Shown here: positions 22,444 through 35,573 of the stretch, piece by piece
Layout: each line of letters opens with the position of its first letter
Numbering within the stretch: position 1 is the stretch's first letter
Assembly (NCBI GenBank): GCA_024516035.1
Contig: CM044957.1
Span: forward strand, 15,510,564-15,574,563
Length of the DNA stretch: 64,000 nucleotides
DNA from: Bactericera cockerelli
Taxonomy: Eukaryota > Arthropoda > Insecta > Hemiptera > Triozidae
Direction of reading: 5' to 3'
Notes under the pieces: generated by a model
The model's database searches: none
Seen by the model: the letters and a program-made list of their open reading frames with translations, nothing else
Told to the model about the DNA's origin: nothing
Position numbers and translations under genes: made by a program

Positions 22444-22537
22444 GCTTGCGCTTCATACACACTCGACTGCAGGAAAAGTGGCACAAGCACGCTTGCGCTT
22501 CATACACACTCGACTGCAGGAAAAGTGGCATAAGCAC
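22444..22537. repeat. 47-bp tandem duplication
   Basis: Two near-identical copies beginning GCTTGCGCTTCATACACAC at 22444 and 22491. Confidence 0.85.
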
Positions 22538-22629
22538 AGAGGCCGGTCCTCGCATTTACCACCATATATTTTCTGGCCCTCACATCTAAAATATGATGCA
22601 CGCTACAGTTCCCACTCATGCTCAATTTC

Positions 22630-22758
22630 GGGCGAAATTAATAGACGTTTTTATAATACCTCTGTGACGCTACGTCTCGGATTGCGTACTTTTTTAGATA
22701 GGGAAAGCCGATGCTAAGCAATAACTTATGTTATCGATTTTGTCTATTAATTTTACCC
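22630..22758. mobile_element. short MITE, copy 1
   Basis: Terminal inverted repeats GGGCGAAATTAATAGAC and GTCTATTAATTTTACCC. The interior is shared with 30198-30337 (CTCTGTGACGCTA, ATTGCGTAC, CGATGCTAAGCAAT). Non-coding. Confidence 0.75.
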
Positions 22759-25665
22759 TTGATCAATTTTACTGTCAGGAGCCCCCAGTACCTACCCAAA
22801 CTTTGAAAAGGGAATAAACAAGTTGTGATATCTCACTATCCATAATTTTTTGTGAATTTTTTACCTCACGTGTATCTTTTCTGTTATTGTCTATATTATT
22901 TTATTTAAAAAAATTGAAATGAACATCAATAACAAGAAATCTTCTTTGTCTTGTACAATGTACATTGTCTTTTCCCAACCCTACTTGGGGTCGGCATTGG
23001 TCAACCTCTTTCTCATGGTTGAGGTTTGTTGGTTCTGGCAAACATTCTTCCACACGCTACGGCTGGATGTTTCCTAACACCAACTTTGTTAAGAACGCCA
23101 ACGATTTGAGTATATTGTCTTTTGACCTGACATGGCTGCGTAATTTTTTAATATTTTTTGCAAAAAAAAAAAACAATTAAATCCTAACTTCAGTAGTGCC
23201 TGCTCGCAAACTGGGCCCTATTGCGCTTCAGTGTACCAATATTCATAAAGCATAGTTTTATCAATCGGAAGAGCTGGGGTGTATTTCTGTAAAAAGTTGT
23301 GTGTATTTTAATGTACTTACGCATGTCATCATTTTCCTTTTGATAAAAACGGGATGGATGGTATTTTTTTATTCATCATTCTTTCTTGATAATTTTCTTC
23401 CATCTCCTTTTTTCTCCTTATCTTTCTCTCTTTCACTTTCATACTCACTCTTTTTCTTCCACTCTATCTGTCTCTCTCTGTCTCTCTCTCTCTCTCTGTC
23501 TCTCTCTGTCTCTCTCTCTCTCTCTCTCCCCTACGAGTTTTACTTGTTTCTGCAACATTTTCTTTAGTTTCATTTGATTACATTTTAATTTTGATGAAAT
23601 AATCATCTATCGAATACTGTTTATTTTTTAAGCTGAACAATAGGTAGGTACGTAAAATCATTATATTTTTCAAAGAAATCACTAATTATCTGATATATTT
23701 TTTTCTTAAATTCCAAAATAGACTCTTTTTTTATAATGAGAACATTTCTGGCATGTTTCGATAAATTTTTCAAAGAAATCACTAATTATCTGGTATTTTT
23801 CTTTAATTCCAAAATAGGCTCTTTATTATAATGAGAACATTTCTGGCATGTTTCGAATGTTTCGATATACCTAACCATTGCTATTTTATTTTACTTTCCT
23901 TATCCTATAATAAGGAAAGTAATGGAATCACCCAAAAAAAATTCAAGAACATATAATTGGTACGAGAAAATTAAGTTTTAGGTATTTTTTAAATAAATGT
24001 GTGTACCTACTGAATTGAAAATGTACGTAATATAGGTATGTTGGGAGTTTTCTAAAGAAGCATTATTTTAAACAAACATTTTCCTTGGTGTCTCATCATT
24101 ATCTCTAAAGTACCCAATTACAGATTATTGTATGAAAGATTTTATTGCTGATAATGATAAAACATGTTCAAATGTATAAATTTATTGGGCTGAATTCATA
24201 TTACCAGTGGGTTTAAAAAATAAATAGGTACCTAAAAAGTAATTTTATCAGGGCACAGAATTCTTAGAACTTGACTGCATTCCTTTTTACCATGTTTTCT
24301 GAATTTTTTTCAACAATGTTCCTAAACCTATTGAGTGTATTGAGTACCTATGTAGGTACGTAGGTTTTTTTGTTTGTTTTTTTTTATATATAAAAATTGA
24401 AGGTACTCTTACGAGTAGGTAGTTTTAGTAAATAAAATTACTTTCCTGTAAAGTATAATTTGATATACATTTCGAGAATTATTATGAAAACTTTTCGTGA
24501 GATTATTATTATATTATTATTTATTTATTTTGTTTGACGTGTCTTTAACTAGGAAATTCGAGGCATGTGTTTAACCGTCCATTCGCTGGAAACTTAAAAA
24601 ACCAGCTACTCTCATCAACCTCCACCAGCCTGGTTTCTGTTGGGCCGGGAATAGCCATCATCAGGAAGGAAATAGCGATCACGAGCACTGGTGTATTCAA
24701 CGTACCAGAATAGGTATACATATTTATATACCTAGCTTCAGCATTTCCAAAACACTCCGATTGAGAGTGTAATATCGTCAGCTGGAAGGTAAGACTGACC
24801 ATCTGCATTTGGAACATATCCATTTGGTCATTGAAATCTCCACCGGTCTTTCAGGTAAAAATTGTTTTTCGCTTTTTCCCGTGCATATGTTTGAATACTA
24901 CCGAACTTTTGATTTTTAGACAATAGTTTGGTTTATTTCCGACCAGAGTAACGAAAAATCGGAAAAATGACCAACTGTCAGTTGGTCAGTTTTACCTTCT
25001 AGCCGACGATATTATGTAGGTACCTCCCTCAATCAGTGTTGATTTGTTGAATGCCATTGCACATTGCCTATTGTTTTCAGTTTATATCCCCCATTTCCTC
25101 AGGGATTTAAATTCTGCAGCAACGAGGATTTTACGCTGCTAAATTAATTGACAGTTTAAAAGGTTTATAAAATGATTGTAAGTGATAGCTGATAGACAAT
25201 AGACATACTATTTGGTCCTTATTTGCGTCTAAATAGGGTCGGCCTTGACGGTTCATTCTACTTGAGTGACGATTATTCGTTCCGGTCGCAATTTTCTCAC
25301 AATAAAATCACAACATTGATCATAAAAATATCTACGTCATTTGCCAGAAACAAATTTAATTATTTGTCAGAAATGAGACGTAAAGTTCCCAAAAAATGAA
25401 TTTACTGCATCGTTTGTGTCGCATGAAAAAATATTTTTTATTGCTTTTTATGAGCTTGTACCATAAAATGTGTACTCGTACCTACAGTAAATTGTTTTGA
25501 GTAGGCACCTCGCTTAATTATTATGGCAGAGTAATAATAAATCATGAAGACTTTGTTACTTTTTCTTTATTGTAATACAAATTTTGGAAGAAAGGAGAAA
25601 TTTGAGAACAAAATCTCAACAATCCTGGCTCGCGCTCACATTCTCGAGTTTTCAGGAATACTTGA
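22759..25665. other. intron 2, no gene; small repeats
   Basis: Contains a 100-bp tandem duplication at 23666-23871 (unit start TTTTTCAAAGAAATCAC), a (TC)n run at 23460-23530, the stem-loop repeat start ACTTTCCTTATCCTATAATA at about 23892 and a diverged 5S-SINE body at 24565-24690 (minus). Confidence 0.55.
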
Positions 25666-25753
25666 ATATTATGATATTGGTAGGTATAGGTACCTGAATT
25701 ATGATATTGGTAGGTATAGGTACCTGAATTATGATATTGGTAGGTATAGGTAC
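25666..25753. repeat. three tandem 30-bp units
   Basis: Three copies of ATTATGATATTGGTAGG followed by TATAGGTACCTGA. Confidence 0.85.
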
Positions 25754-28310
25754 TCTACACATTTGAATACCAATGGTAAAATCCAACAGGGCCGAACTAG
25801 CAGAAAGCTGTGAAATTTTTTTTATCTCCCTTAGTAGTAAAAGTTAACTCTGGAATCGCAAACACCCTGGTTCGGAGTAGACTAAAACGATTTGCAGGTT
25901 ATGCAATTTTGGTCATGCGTCGCATAGGCATGGCTTTATGGCCTTCCAGCTCAAGGTGTTCAAAACAAATCCCTTCGACAGAAATACTCGAGAGAAAATG
26001 AAAAGAAAAACTAACCTTCACTTTTAGGTACTTTTTGAATGACCCACACATTTTCAACATTCTTATATTCTTTGTTGTACGAAATTTAAATCTATATATT
26101 TCTTGTCGTTCTATAGATAAATCCTTCTTCATATAAAACTTTATTCTATAAATCCCCAATTTTCAAAACAGAGTTTTGGGTTCCATAAGTCAGCCTTGAA
26201 ACTATTTTCAAGGTTATTGAAGTTAACTTTGTCTATTATTGTACAAGATATGTATATTACAGCTTAATGGGGAAGTTTTGAACATTGAATTTTGTAATGA
26301 ATGCTTAATTTTAATGCTTTTAATAACTTTGTTATAAATAAGCGGTGCCCAATAAGTTTTTTGATTGAGCGTGTTTATAAGGCCAATTTAATTCCTCTGG
26401 CTGGTTTTCAAATCGCACCTTTTGAACTGAAGGTCTTAGAACTTTAAAACTAGCACCAATCAATTTTTGGGTCAAAATACTCCTGTTTCGTTCTTTTGAA
26501 TTTACACTGGCGACTTTTGAGGCTAAAAAACCGTTATACGTATATACGTGTCCTTAGCACAAGTTATAAGGGATCATTCAGTGTTTAAGAACTGTATAAT
26601 TTACATAGTTATTTTAGATGAACTGTAATAATTGCAATATAGGTTCATTATACGTTCAATATTGCCGAAATACAAAAGTTATTATCATATTTGTGTTAAT
26701 CACAATCGTGATATCACAACTACTCAAATTCGTATTACTAAATATTTGCTGAACTTGAGACTAGAACCACCGCTTCAGTTTAGAAGTCCTCCGCCTTATC
26801 GATCAAGCTATACTGAGATCGGTTGCCAAATTACAGTACCTATCTGTAATTTTATACAAACTTTATTTTCCCTAAAATTTCAGAAACTTTTAGTAAACAG
26901 TCTGATTCCTACTCGTATTATGGTTTTGTTTTGCACTTGCAGCCATTATTTATAACCACTTAGGACGCTTAACCACCTGGACTTGGCAGAAGCCGCCTCA
27001 TTATAAATCGAAATTAAGTAAAACAAAAAAAGCCAAGTGTTTTCTATCTTCAAAATATTTTGATGTTTATTTGTTTTACCAAGAGTTGTGTATAATTATA
27101 AGTTTTTCCTGAGAACTTACATATTTCATCATTATAAATGCATTTCCCGTTCCTATTAGATGCTTATTATTATTATTAGGGTGCCTGCCGAGAGCTATCT
27201 GTTGCATGATCCGAATTCAAGCGTAACAAAGAAACAGATTCTCTGGGATTAACTTGAATAAATTTCATTTTATTATTTTGAACAATTTTCAGTGCCAGAA
27301 TATAATGATATTAGATAACACAAATTTAATGATATAACAGTATTACGTAGAATAACTTTGTTGTTTTATTTTTACCTAACTTTTGTTTAATTAGTTGGGA
27401 GTTTCATTCGCTTACAGCACAGATAGCCGCTGTAAGCTCAGGGGTTCTCTCAGCGCAGCGTCGTGGTTAGCATACAAGACATCCGGGTTCGAAAATACAC
27501 TGAGTGGAAATTTTCTGCTCTTTATTGTGCATGTTCGGTGTAAGCTTTTTTGTGAGGAAATAATGAAAACATTTTGAAATAAATTAGTGAGTAGCCACTG
27601 CTCCCGCTGTTAAAACCGATTAGGTCGGGCGCGTAATAAAACTCGCAAGTCGGCGCGCGGCGCGGCGGTTCAAAATTGTATGAATTCTCTCTCTGTGCAA
27701 GCACTATGAGAGCAATCAAACCCGAACTTTTTAAATACCCGATGCTTGGGATTCGAACCACGGAACCACCGACCTATAGATTACGACTCTGCTCTCTTAT
27801 CGATCTAGTGCCCCCTCAATATTTTCATCGCCGTTTATCGGAAAAGTTGGCAAAGGAAGGCTATTATCAGGCGCGGCGGTTGGGACTATTTTTGGGGGTG
27901 CTGCCACATAAACTGGACTAAAATGGGATTTAAAGAGTCGCTCTTTCAGTATCTAAAGCATTTGAGTTTGTTTACCTTTCTAATCATAATACCTAATTAT
28001 TCAATAAATATTCTAGAAATGTGAGATAATTTTCATTGTGTACGAGCTAGGACTTGAAAAACTCTTCTTTTTCGTCTGGTGGTGCTGCAGTTCCGCAGCT
28101 CCTTATAGCACCGGCCGCTCCTGGCTATTACTATTATCTGACCTGGTTGTAAGATTTCAGTGGTTCCTTCCACAACTAACACTGGGACCTAATGAGATCT
28201 ATTGTAACCAGTTGATCCTATTTGGTTTTAACGTCCAGATTTGATACATTCAGGACGGGGGATTTACCTTCCGCTTTTGCTGGGAATCGTATCAGATAGC
28301 CACATTGTCT
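25754..28310. other. intron 2, no gene; SINE traces
   Basis: Apart from the SINE at 26680 I see only tRNA-like fragments near 27480-27500 and 27750-27810 (GATTCGAACCACGGAACC). ORFs here are short and unrecognised. Confidence 0.4.
26680..26824 (-). repeat. diverged tRNA-headed SINE, CCGACCTCAGTAG family
   Basis: Same layout as the 10420 copy (tail TTATCATATTTGTGTTAATCAC, head complement GATCAAGCTA..GATCGG) with more substitutions. Confidence 0.7.
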
Positions 28311-28510
28311 GTCACGGTAGCTCAGTGGTAAAGGCGGCACTCTGTGAATCCAGCGGTTTCAGAGGTCGTGGGTTCGAAACCCAGCCGGGATATGACAAGT
28401 TATTCTCCCATTTGGGATTTTTACCACATAATAATATGTTTTGGGCTTACTACGGGAATAATGGGACTTTAATAGTCCTTATCGGGCAGTAGAAATAAGG
28501 CGATATTAAT
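28311..28510 (+). repeat. tRNA-headed SINE (GTCACGGTAGCTCAGTGG family)
   Basis: Head GTCACGGTAGCTCAGTGGTA with GTGGGTTCGAAACCC as the B box. The 3' portion ends around TCGGGCAGTAGAAATAAGGC. Related to the minus copy at 16859. Confidence 0.75.
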
Positions 28511-29880
28511 ATTATTATAAACGGGAGCCTAGGTTGGGCCGGAAATACCAGCCTCACATGTTCTTTCGTTCGGGGGGAACAGAAAAGGAAAGGTCTCCGA
28601 AGATACCTTATTACGAAAGTGTTCAGATTTTCACGCATCCAATTCGAAAACCTTGCACCTCCCGTGTTGAAAACGCATATGTGACACTCTCCCAGTTGGC
28701 AAAGTGCCCAATTTATTTTATTTTAGTGATGATTATGAGTATTTTTGAATTCATGTTAATTATCTCGATAGTCTTGGTATAATACTTTGCAATGTAATAT
28801 CCATATATTTATATTAGTCTCCATAGCATAAAAATGTTTTTATTCTTTTTATATTTATTATAATTTATGTGTTGTTCTTGCGAAGAAACAGAAAACATAT
28901 TATATTTGTTTTAACAACAATGTTGAAAAGATGTTCCCTTGTTTTAATGTTTTGTTACAGAGACTAGTCTGAGACAGTGGTTGGCAAAATGGCCACATGA
29001 GCTTGTAAAATAACCTCACTAGTGAAAAATTAAGGTCTTCAACTTGACGTTACAGAATTTTTTGTAGAGTTTAGAATGTAGAAATAACAGTAATTTACCA
29101 TATTAAACAATTTTCAAGAAAATCTGTTGAGAACTCTTGGAGATACAAAAGATTTAGTAAAAAACTTAAATTATAGTAATAATGAAAAGTCGAACTTTTA
29201 CTATTGAGAAGTCAGTTCAATGTGAACCAGTTACGAGGAAGTATTGTGTCCATAATTATTGGTAGTGTATTTCTTATTTTTTGCTTTAAAATTGTCCAGT
29301 AGTCTATTGTTTGTTTTATTTTCAAGTGAAAATGTACAGTGTGGAGTAATTTGCCCGGTTCATGCTTAAAAAAAATACATCATTAATTACACTCATGCTT
29401 TGTAGTATTTTTTATACACTATTTTTTGTAGTAATTTTTTGTTGTTGTTGACAAAAATCCATGCACTGGTTAGGATGCGCTTCCCGGTTTCACGCTTCCC
29501 GACTTGGTATGCTTGCCAGACCACAGAGCCTCCACTGCCGATGTTGAGGCAAGATGGTTATGTAAGTGTAAAATCTCTCACTGAGGGCTTTGTGTCTCTG
29601 GCGTGAGGCTCTTGACCCTGCGACTTTTCATTGCCATGTTCTAGTTTTAAATAATAAAAAATATGATAATAACGATAGCAGTAATAACGAGCTGAATAAA
29701 TTCGTATTCTTATGCGTCAGCAAGTCAGGGTAAATATTAGCTGATGGAATTTTCATTCATTATGAGACTGGAATTTTGCTTTTATTTTTCTAGAGAATAT
29801 TTTTTTTTAATGATGCTCATTTTACGTTCCGTTTGAATGAGCTTTGGGATTATTAGGTAAGCAGATTCTGGAAGGTCACG
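28511..29880. other. intron 2, nothing recognised
   Basis: AT-rich. A small 5S-SINE body fragment near 28528-28560 is the only recognisable piece. Confidence 0.4.
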
Positions 29881-30026
29881 GGGCCTAATTTTAGAGCGGG
29901 ATTAACTTTTAAATAAGCCAGACCCTCCCTCGAGTCCGAGTTTGAAACAATCACAGCATAGTCTAGTCCGACTTGAGGGACAGTCTGGCTTATCTCAAAC
30001 TTAATCCTATTTTATGATTCGGCCCT
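29881..30026. mobile_element. long-hairpin MITE
   Basis: Imperfect inverted repeats span nearly the whole 146 bp: the left arm GGGCCTAATTTTAGAGC..AATAAGCCAGAC pairs with the right arm GTCTGGCTTAT..TTTATGATTCGGCCC. Non-coding. Confidence 0.7.
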
Positions 30027-30197
30027 AGATGAATCTGATAACAAGCGGATTAGATGTGCGAGTATGAGTAGTACGTATCTACATTCTACGTAGCGTAGGT
30101 ACTTCAATGAATAACATGCTTTTTTCAAATTTATTTTCGAAGACCAAAATAATTAAGTTGATGTTACCCCGAAATTAAGGCTATGGTGATCTGATCA

Positions 30198-30337
30198 GGG
30201 CGGGATTAATAGACTTTTTTGTAATATCTCTGTGGCGCTAAGTCACGCATTGCGTACTGTGTATTGTGTAATATAATGAAAACCGACGCTTAGCAATGAA
30301 TGCCTTGCGATCTAGAATTTGTCTATTAATTTTGCCC
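30198..30337. mobile_element. short MITE, copy 2
   Basis: Terminal inverted repeats GGGCGGGATTAATAGAC and GTCTATTAATTTTGCCC. Same family as 22630-22758. Confidence 0.75.
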
Positions 30338-30704
30338 TAAGTCTCGATTTGAGAAGGTACTGCCATGGATGGGGAAAACCTGCTGAGTCATGACTTAAGT
30401 TCTCGATATTGTCTAGATACTAATTAAGCCCTCAGTTTCTGAGTTAGAAAATTCTTTTTCGAGGATAAATTCCCAAATACCACTTAATATTCCTCGCTTG
30501 AGTAAGAAACAGAAAATAGAGTGGAAATTGAGTAAGAAAAAGGAAATTTTAGTCAAAAAGCTTTTCTTTAAGTAGCTACTAGTCTATAGATATTTTTAAA
30601 AAAGAAGAATCACACCCAGGCTGTAGATAGTGTATCTTTAATGTATGTTATAAAATACTTGTTCCTGGTTTGTTTGGCATCTTCTATCCTGTACTTTTGG
30701 GTGG

Positions 30705-30872
30705 AAGAAAGGGTTGGGTGGTAGAGATTGCCATAGGCAATAACCCCGCCCTTTAGTTAGGACATATATTTATATATTTTTTCTGTTTATATTTCTATTG
30801 TCAATTTTGTATTTTGATGTTTACCATTATTTGTTTGTATTTATACTCGTATGTTCTTCTAATAAAGAGTTT
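30705..30872 (+). repeat. LINE 3' end (5'-truncated), second copy
   Basis: Matches 4978-5158 from GAGATTGCCATAGGCAATAA to CTAATAAAGAGTTT and is followed by a short AATGATAAT tail. Confidence 0.6.
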
Positions 30873-31268
30873 AATGATAATAATGATACTTTTCCACCCC
30901 TGAGTTCTGGACTAATAATTATGACCTGAGGAGTAGAGTAGTTGAACACCCTTCCGTAGAAAAAACGTCCCCTGTGGTTGTCTGGACCAAAAAGTTTCCA
31001 ACATACACCAAACTCACATTTCAGCAGCAATTCGAGAATTTTTACCCTCATTTTACTACAAAAAACTAATGTGCACTACGAGTTCAGTAGGTAGTATTTA
31101 CTTTACCCTTCTCTCCTTGCCTGCACCGTATTTACCTCTCATTATAACTTTTTTTCGAATACCGTGTGCATGAATTTTAAATTGACTGTTGTGAGTTTCA
31201 AACAACATTTTCAATTTTTGACATAAGGTAAAATATTATTTATTATTATAGAGGGTTTCCCTGAAAAC

Positions 31269-31658
31269 AAATTAAACAATCACATCTAGGAACTAGACTT
31301 AAAGTTCATTTTTCTCGATAGATATGGGTATGCATGCACGGTGACCTGGGTTCGATCCTCAGCGGGGCAGGATTTTTTCTGCTCTATTCTTGGGTGTTCG
31401 TGTTCGGGGTCCACTCATATCTCGTGAGGAAAAATGAGTAGCTGATTTAATGTGAGCAGCGACTAGTGGCGGAATTATAGGCAAAAATAAGATATTAGGA
31501 TATTAAAATATATGGAAAAGTCCTATAATTTTGCCCTACCCACTAAAAATTGTGATACAATAACACAAAGAAACACATTTATTATTATTATTATTAAATT
31601 AAATAATCACATTTATTAACTAGACTTAAAGTTAATTTTTTCTCGATAGATATGGGTA
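31269..31658 (+). repeat. SINE bracketed by about 62-bp direct repeats
   Basis: A 5'-truncated copy of the 18389 SINE family (31332-31590) lies between two copies of an about 62-bp sequence starting AAATTAAACAATCACAT or AAATTAAATAATCACAT and ending TCGATAGATATGGGTA (31269-31330 and 31596-31658). The repeats are much longer than a normal target duplication. Confidence 0.75.
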
Positions 31659-33425
31659 GGGAAATGGACCCTAACGGAGCTAGGACAACCCAAATATCGA
31701 GAGAGATAAAAATCGTTAAAAACCTAATTATTACCTATTGATATTTAGATTATACTGTACTGTAGATTCTAAATTATTAAATTTAATGCGGTAGGGTTAT
31801 GCTTTTCCAAGCAGTCCTATTTTGAATCTCAAATTCACTGACGTCTCCCCGTAGTCATAATATTCTCAATAAATATTACACACATAATATGTACGTATAG
31901 CTACGGCCTAACCACATCCTGTCTTGGCAAAAGTCAGAGGTATTAGGACATTATCAGGCGACCTACATTTCTTTGTAGACAGGGCGTGCCGAACATCAGA
32001 CCAAGGAGAGAAATGTATTCCAATTTATATTCTTAGAGCGGAAAAAAAGAGTGAATAAAAATGGTACGAATGCGAAATAAAATGTATATTTTTTTCTTCA
32101 CATTATAAGCTAGAGTAAGTCTTCGATTTGAGAGTAATGAGCACAACAATAAATATAAATAAGCAAGGATAGGGGATGGAGGAGGGAGGGTGGAGGGGAG
32201 GGGGGATGGCTGAAAAGCTTTCTCGTTAAGTGAAAATCCATGAGAAATGACCCCCGAGTAGATTAAGATAGTGACCTAAGCGCACAGTGGAACGAAACTT
32301 TATCTACTTTCAAAATTAAGTACCAGCACACCATACTTTATATTTTTCTTACCAGCCGTTACCCTGTACTTGGCCACAGAACCAAATTTAGAATCATGCC
32401 AGGCTTGTCCGTTACAATAGATACGGCCATGCCTTTTAGAGTGATGGATTTTAGGTGGGTCGAAGCTCATCTAGTTTTCCCTTACGCAAACCGTAGGCTG
32501 TATAAATTGAACTTAATACATACACCCCCTATACTTATACCAATTTTTTTTAAAAGGTAGTTTAGTACCCAGAACCGCTTTCGTATAACTTCAGAGCACC
32601 CGTTATATCCATGCCATTCCGTAAACGGAAAATTTCGGTCAGAATTTTCCGCTCCGGCCGAGATTTGAAAGCCAAGGAGATTGGAAATTGAGATTTAATT
32701 AGTATATCTTATATTCCTTATAATGATTGAGTGATTTATATTCACCCCTTATGTATTTGGAATAATTTGATGATAATTATAATAACGATGAAGTATTGCA
32801 GATGATGATAATCCCATTAAGATGGATATTGTGGTGGTGCTGAGGATGACAACAATAATAATCATAAGAAAACTTATTTGTGGTTAACTGTAGATTACAG
32901 CCATAAGATGAGTGATGGTTTCTCTAAAGAATTTGAACTGTCAGACTAAGACAAAATTTGGTCACATTTTCTCAAGAGTCTTAAGCACAATTTCAATAAT
33001 GATTCACATTAATCACTCTTATTGTAGTTGCGCATTTTTTTTCTTTAATTAAGATATTTTATATTGTGGTAAAGTCCTTTAATTCTGCGCTACCCAATAA
33101 AATGTGACATTGTAACACAGAGAAAAAGCATTATTATTTTTATATATTAAGATTATTATTCTCAAATGGACATGAGTTAAAAACCAGTTAAGGCATGGCG
33201 TACTGTTGGACCAGGAGCTAGGTCGTTTTTACTTAACACAGAAGGTACAAATATTTCCATTATTTTGTCTTCTGTTGGCTTCTTTTATCTTCCTACGAGT
33301 ATCTTGTACCTCATCTTTGATCCTTGCGATTGAAAGACAAAATTTCGATCCCTCCATACACAAAGTATATAACTTGAACACAATAGGAAGCTATACCCAA
33401 ACACGGATTTCTAGTTTATATTAAA
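31659..33425. other. intron 2, no gene
   Basis: AT-rich. A SINE tail fragment at about 33068-33125 (AAAGTCCTTTAATTCTG..CTACCCAATAAAATGTGAC) is all I can identify. Confidence 0.4.
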
Positions 33426-33923
33426 CTAGCGGGCTGCACCCGCTTCGCCAAGCCATCACACACACACCACCCATACATCACACACACACCCATACATCAC
33501 ACACACACACACACCACACCAACACCATACCATATACACACACCACACACACCCATCAACGCACACACAAACACATCCACACACACACAAACACATCCAC
33601 ACACACACACACCCACACACACACATCCACACACACACACACACACACACACATCCACACACACATCCACACACACATACACTCACACACACACATCCAC
33701 ACTCCCACACACACATCCACACACACACACATCCACACACACACACACCACACACACACACCATCCACACACACACACACACACATCCACACACACATCC
33801 ACACACACATACACTCACACACACACATCCACACTCCCACACACACATCCACACACACACACATCCACACAACATACATAGACACACCCATCCACACCCA
33901 CCCATCCACACCCACACATCCAC

Positions 33924-33967
<44 letters not shown>

Positions 33968-34045
33968 ACACCACACAACACAACACACCACACACCCACC
34001 ACACACACCCATCCACACACACACACCACCACACACACACACACC

Positions 34046-34094
<49 letters not shown>

Positions 34095-34925
34095 ACACAC
34101 AACCAACCATCATCGCTGTAAATTTCAAAATCCCGAGCCAAATCTATCATAGCGGATATTGATAATGCAGCAAACTGTGCCTATATTTCGAGAACGGTTC
34201 GTCAGGATATGGCAAGAAAGTGCTCAAATAAAAGCACGTGATGTTCTGAGAGAGTTTTACAATAAAAAATTTAGGTCCTCGCGATAATTTTTAGGTTCCG
34301 CGCTGGAATCTGTTAAAAAACGTGAAAAGTCTGAAAAAAAGATCAAAATTGCGAACATTCTGGCTTATATCTCGAGAACGGTACGTCAGAATGTGGCCTA
34401 ATATGAATTAATTGAAAGCTAGTTTTGTCTAATGTTTTATAAAACAATAAAAAATATAGGTCCTCGCGACAAATTTTAAGTTCCGCGCTGGAATCTGCTA
34501 AAAAACGTGAAAAGTCTGAAAAAAAGGTCGAAATTTCGAACATTCTGGCTTATATCTCCAGAACGGTACGTCAGAATGTGGCCTAAAATGAATTAAATGA
34601 AAGCTAATTTTGTCTAATGTGTTATTAAATAATAAAAAATATAGGTCCTCGCGATAGATTTCAAGTTCCAGGGCAAAGACTGTCTTAAAATCGGACCCTT
34701 CCTCAAGGAAATACTTGAGGAAGGTCATAACTCAAGGACGGTTTGGAATTTCGGAATTTTGATAATTTTCCTGGTATTTTCCGGCAGTTTTACTTGGGGT
34801 CATCTCTCATCAATTTTTTGCTATCTCTTACCGTTTCGCTCAAACAATTCGGACACACAAAGATACAAAGATACAAAGATACAAAGATACAAAGCCCGTC
34901 CATATTTCTCATTTATATATAGAGA
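33426..34925 (-). mobile_element. non-autonomous Helitron carrying a CA array
   Basis: Read on the minus strand it starts A|TCTCTATATATAAATG (34925) and ends at a GC hairpin GCGGGTGCAGCCCGC running into CTAG, followed by a host T (33426). These are Helitron hallmarks (5' TC, 3' hairpin plus CTRR, insertion between A and T). It contains four ATACAAAG units near the 5' end, about three 185-bp tandem units (about 34170-34690) and a 660-bp CA-rich array. No protein is encoded. Confidence 0.65.
33452..34111. repeat. (CA)n/CACACATCC microsatellite
   Basis: About 660 bp of CA repeats interrupted by ATCCACAC, inside the Helitron above. The cysteine/valine ORFs on the minus strand are artefacts. Confidence 0.95.
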
Positions 34926-35573
34926 TATCTATAGCTATCTAAGGTATTAATAAAAATATATAATGATGCTGACAATAATGAAGCTAAAGTTAGAATGACG
35001 AAATATTTCTTAAAGTTCCGTTGAAATTTTCAAGAACGTAAAGAACCTCAAGACATGCTTTATACAAACTTTGTCAATATTATTCTCAAAGATTTGATGT
35101 TCAAAGAACTTAACGTAAACCGGAATAGTTAAAGTTAAGTTTATTATCTCTACCTTGTGGACCATTGGGAAGGGGGCTAAATGCAAAGGCAGGGGCGTTC
35201 GGGGGGCAAGGCAGGGGGGTTCGGGGGGCAAGGCAGGAGGGGGTTTCAAGGGGTACTAATGGACGCAGGAGGGGGTTCTAGGGGCATTAATAGAGTTATC
35301 AAAGTGCTGGGGTTGTGTTTCTTTATCACTTGTTCTTCTGAGAATTGCCATGAGCGAGATAACTTTCAATTTCTTGGTGGTTTCGACGGGCGTTCATTTC
35401 CTTATTAAATTAACAAGAATCAAGTGTTTAATACCTGCTCTAGAAATACAAGGTAAGAAATTTTAATAACGAACTTTTGCTTGACTTGTATTCTGGTCAG
35501 GGTAAATGCTGGGAATCGTGTTTCATTTGACCTCTCGTTTGTGATATTTTTAACTGTGACAATTTTCTACCAG
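34926..35573. other. intron 2, no gene
   Basis: A short G-rich imperfect repeat lies at 35185-35285 (GTTCGGGGGGCAAGGCAG). Nothing else. Confidence 0.4.

Noticed and set aside
28311..28395. Functional tRNA gene
   Set aside because: Same reasoning: SINE head, with related copies nearby at 16859.
33456..34150. Cys/Val-rich ORFs
   Set aside because: Translation of a CA microsatellite.
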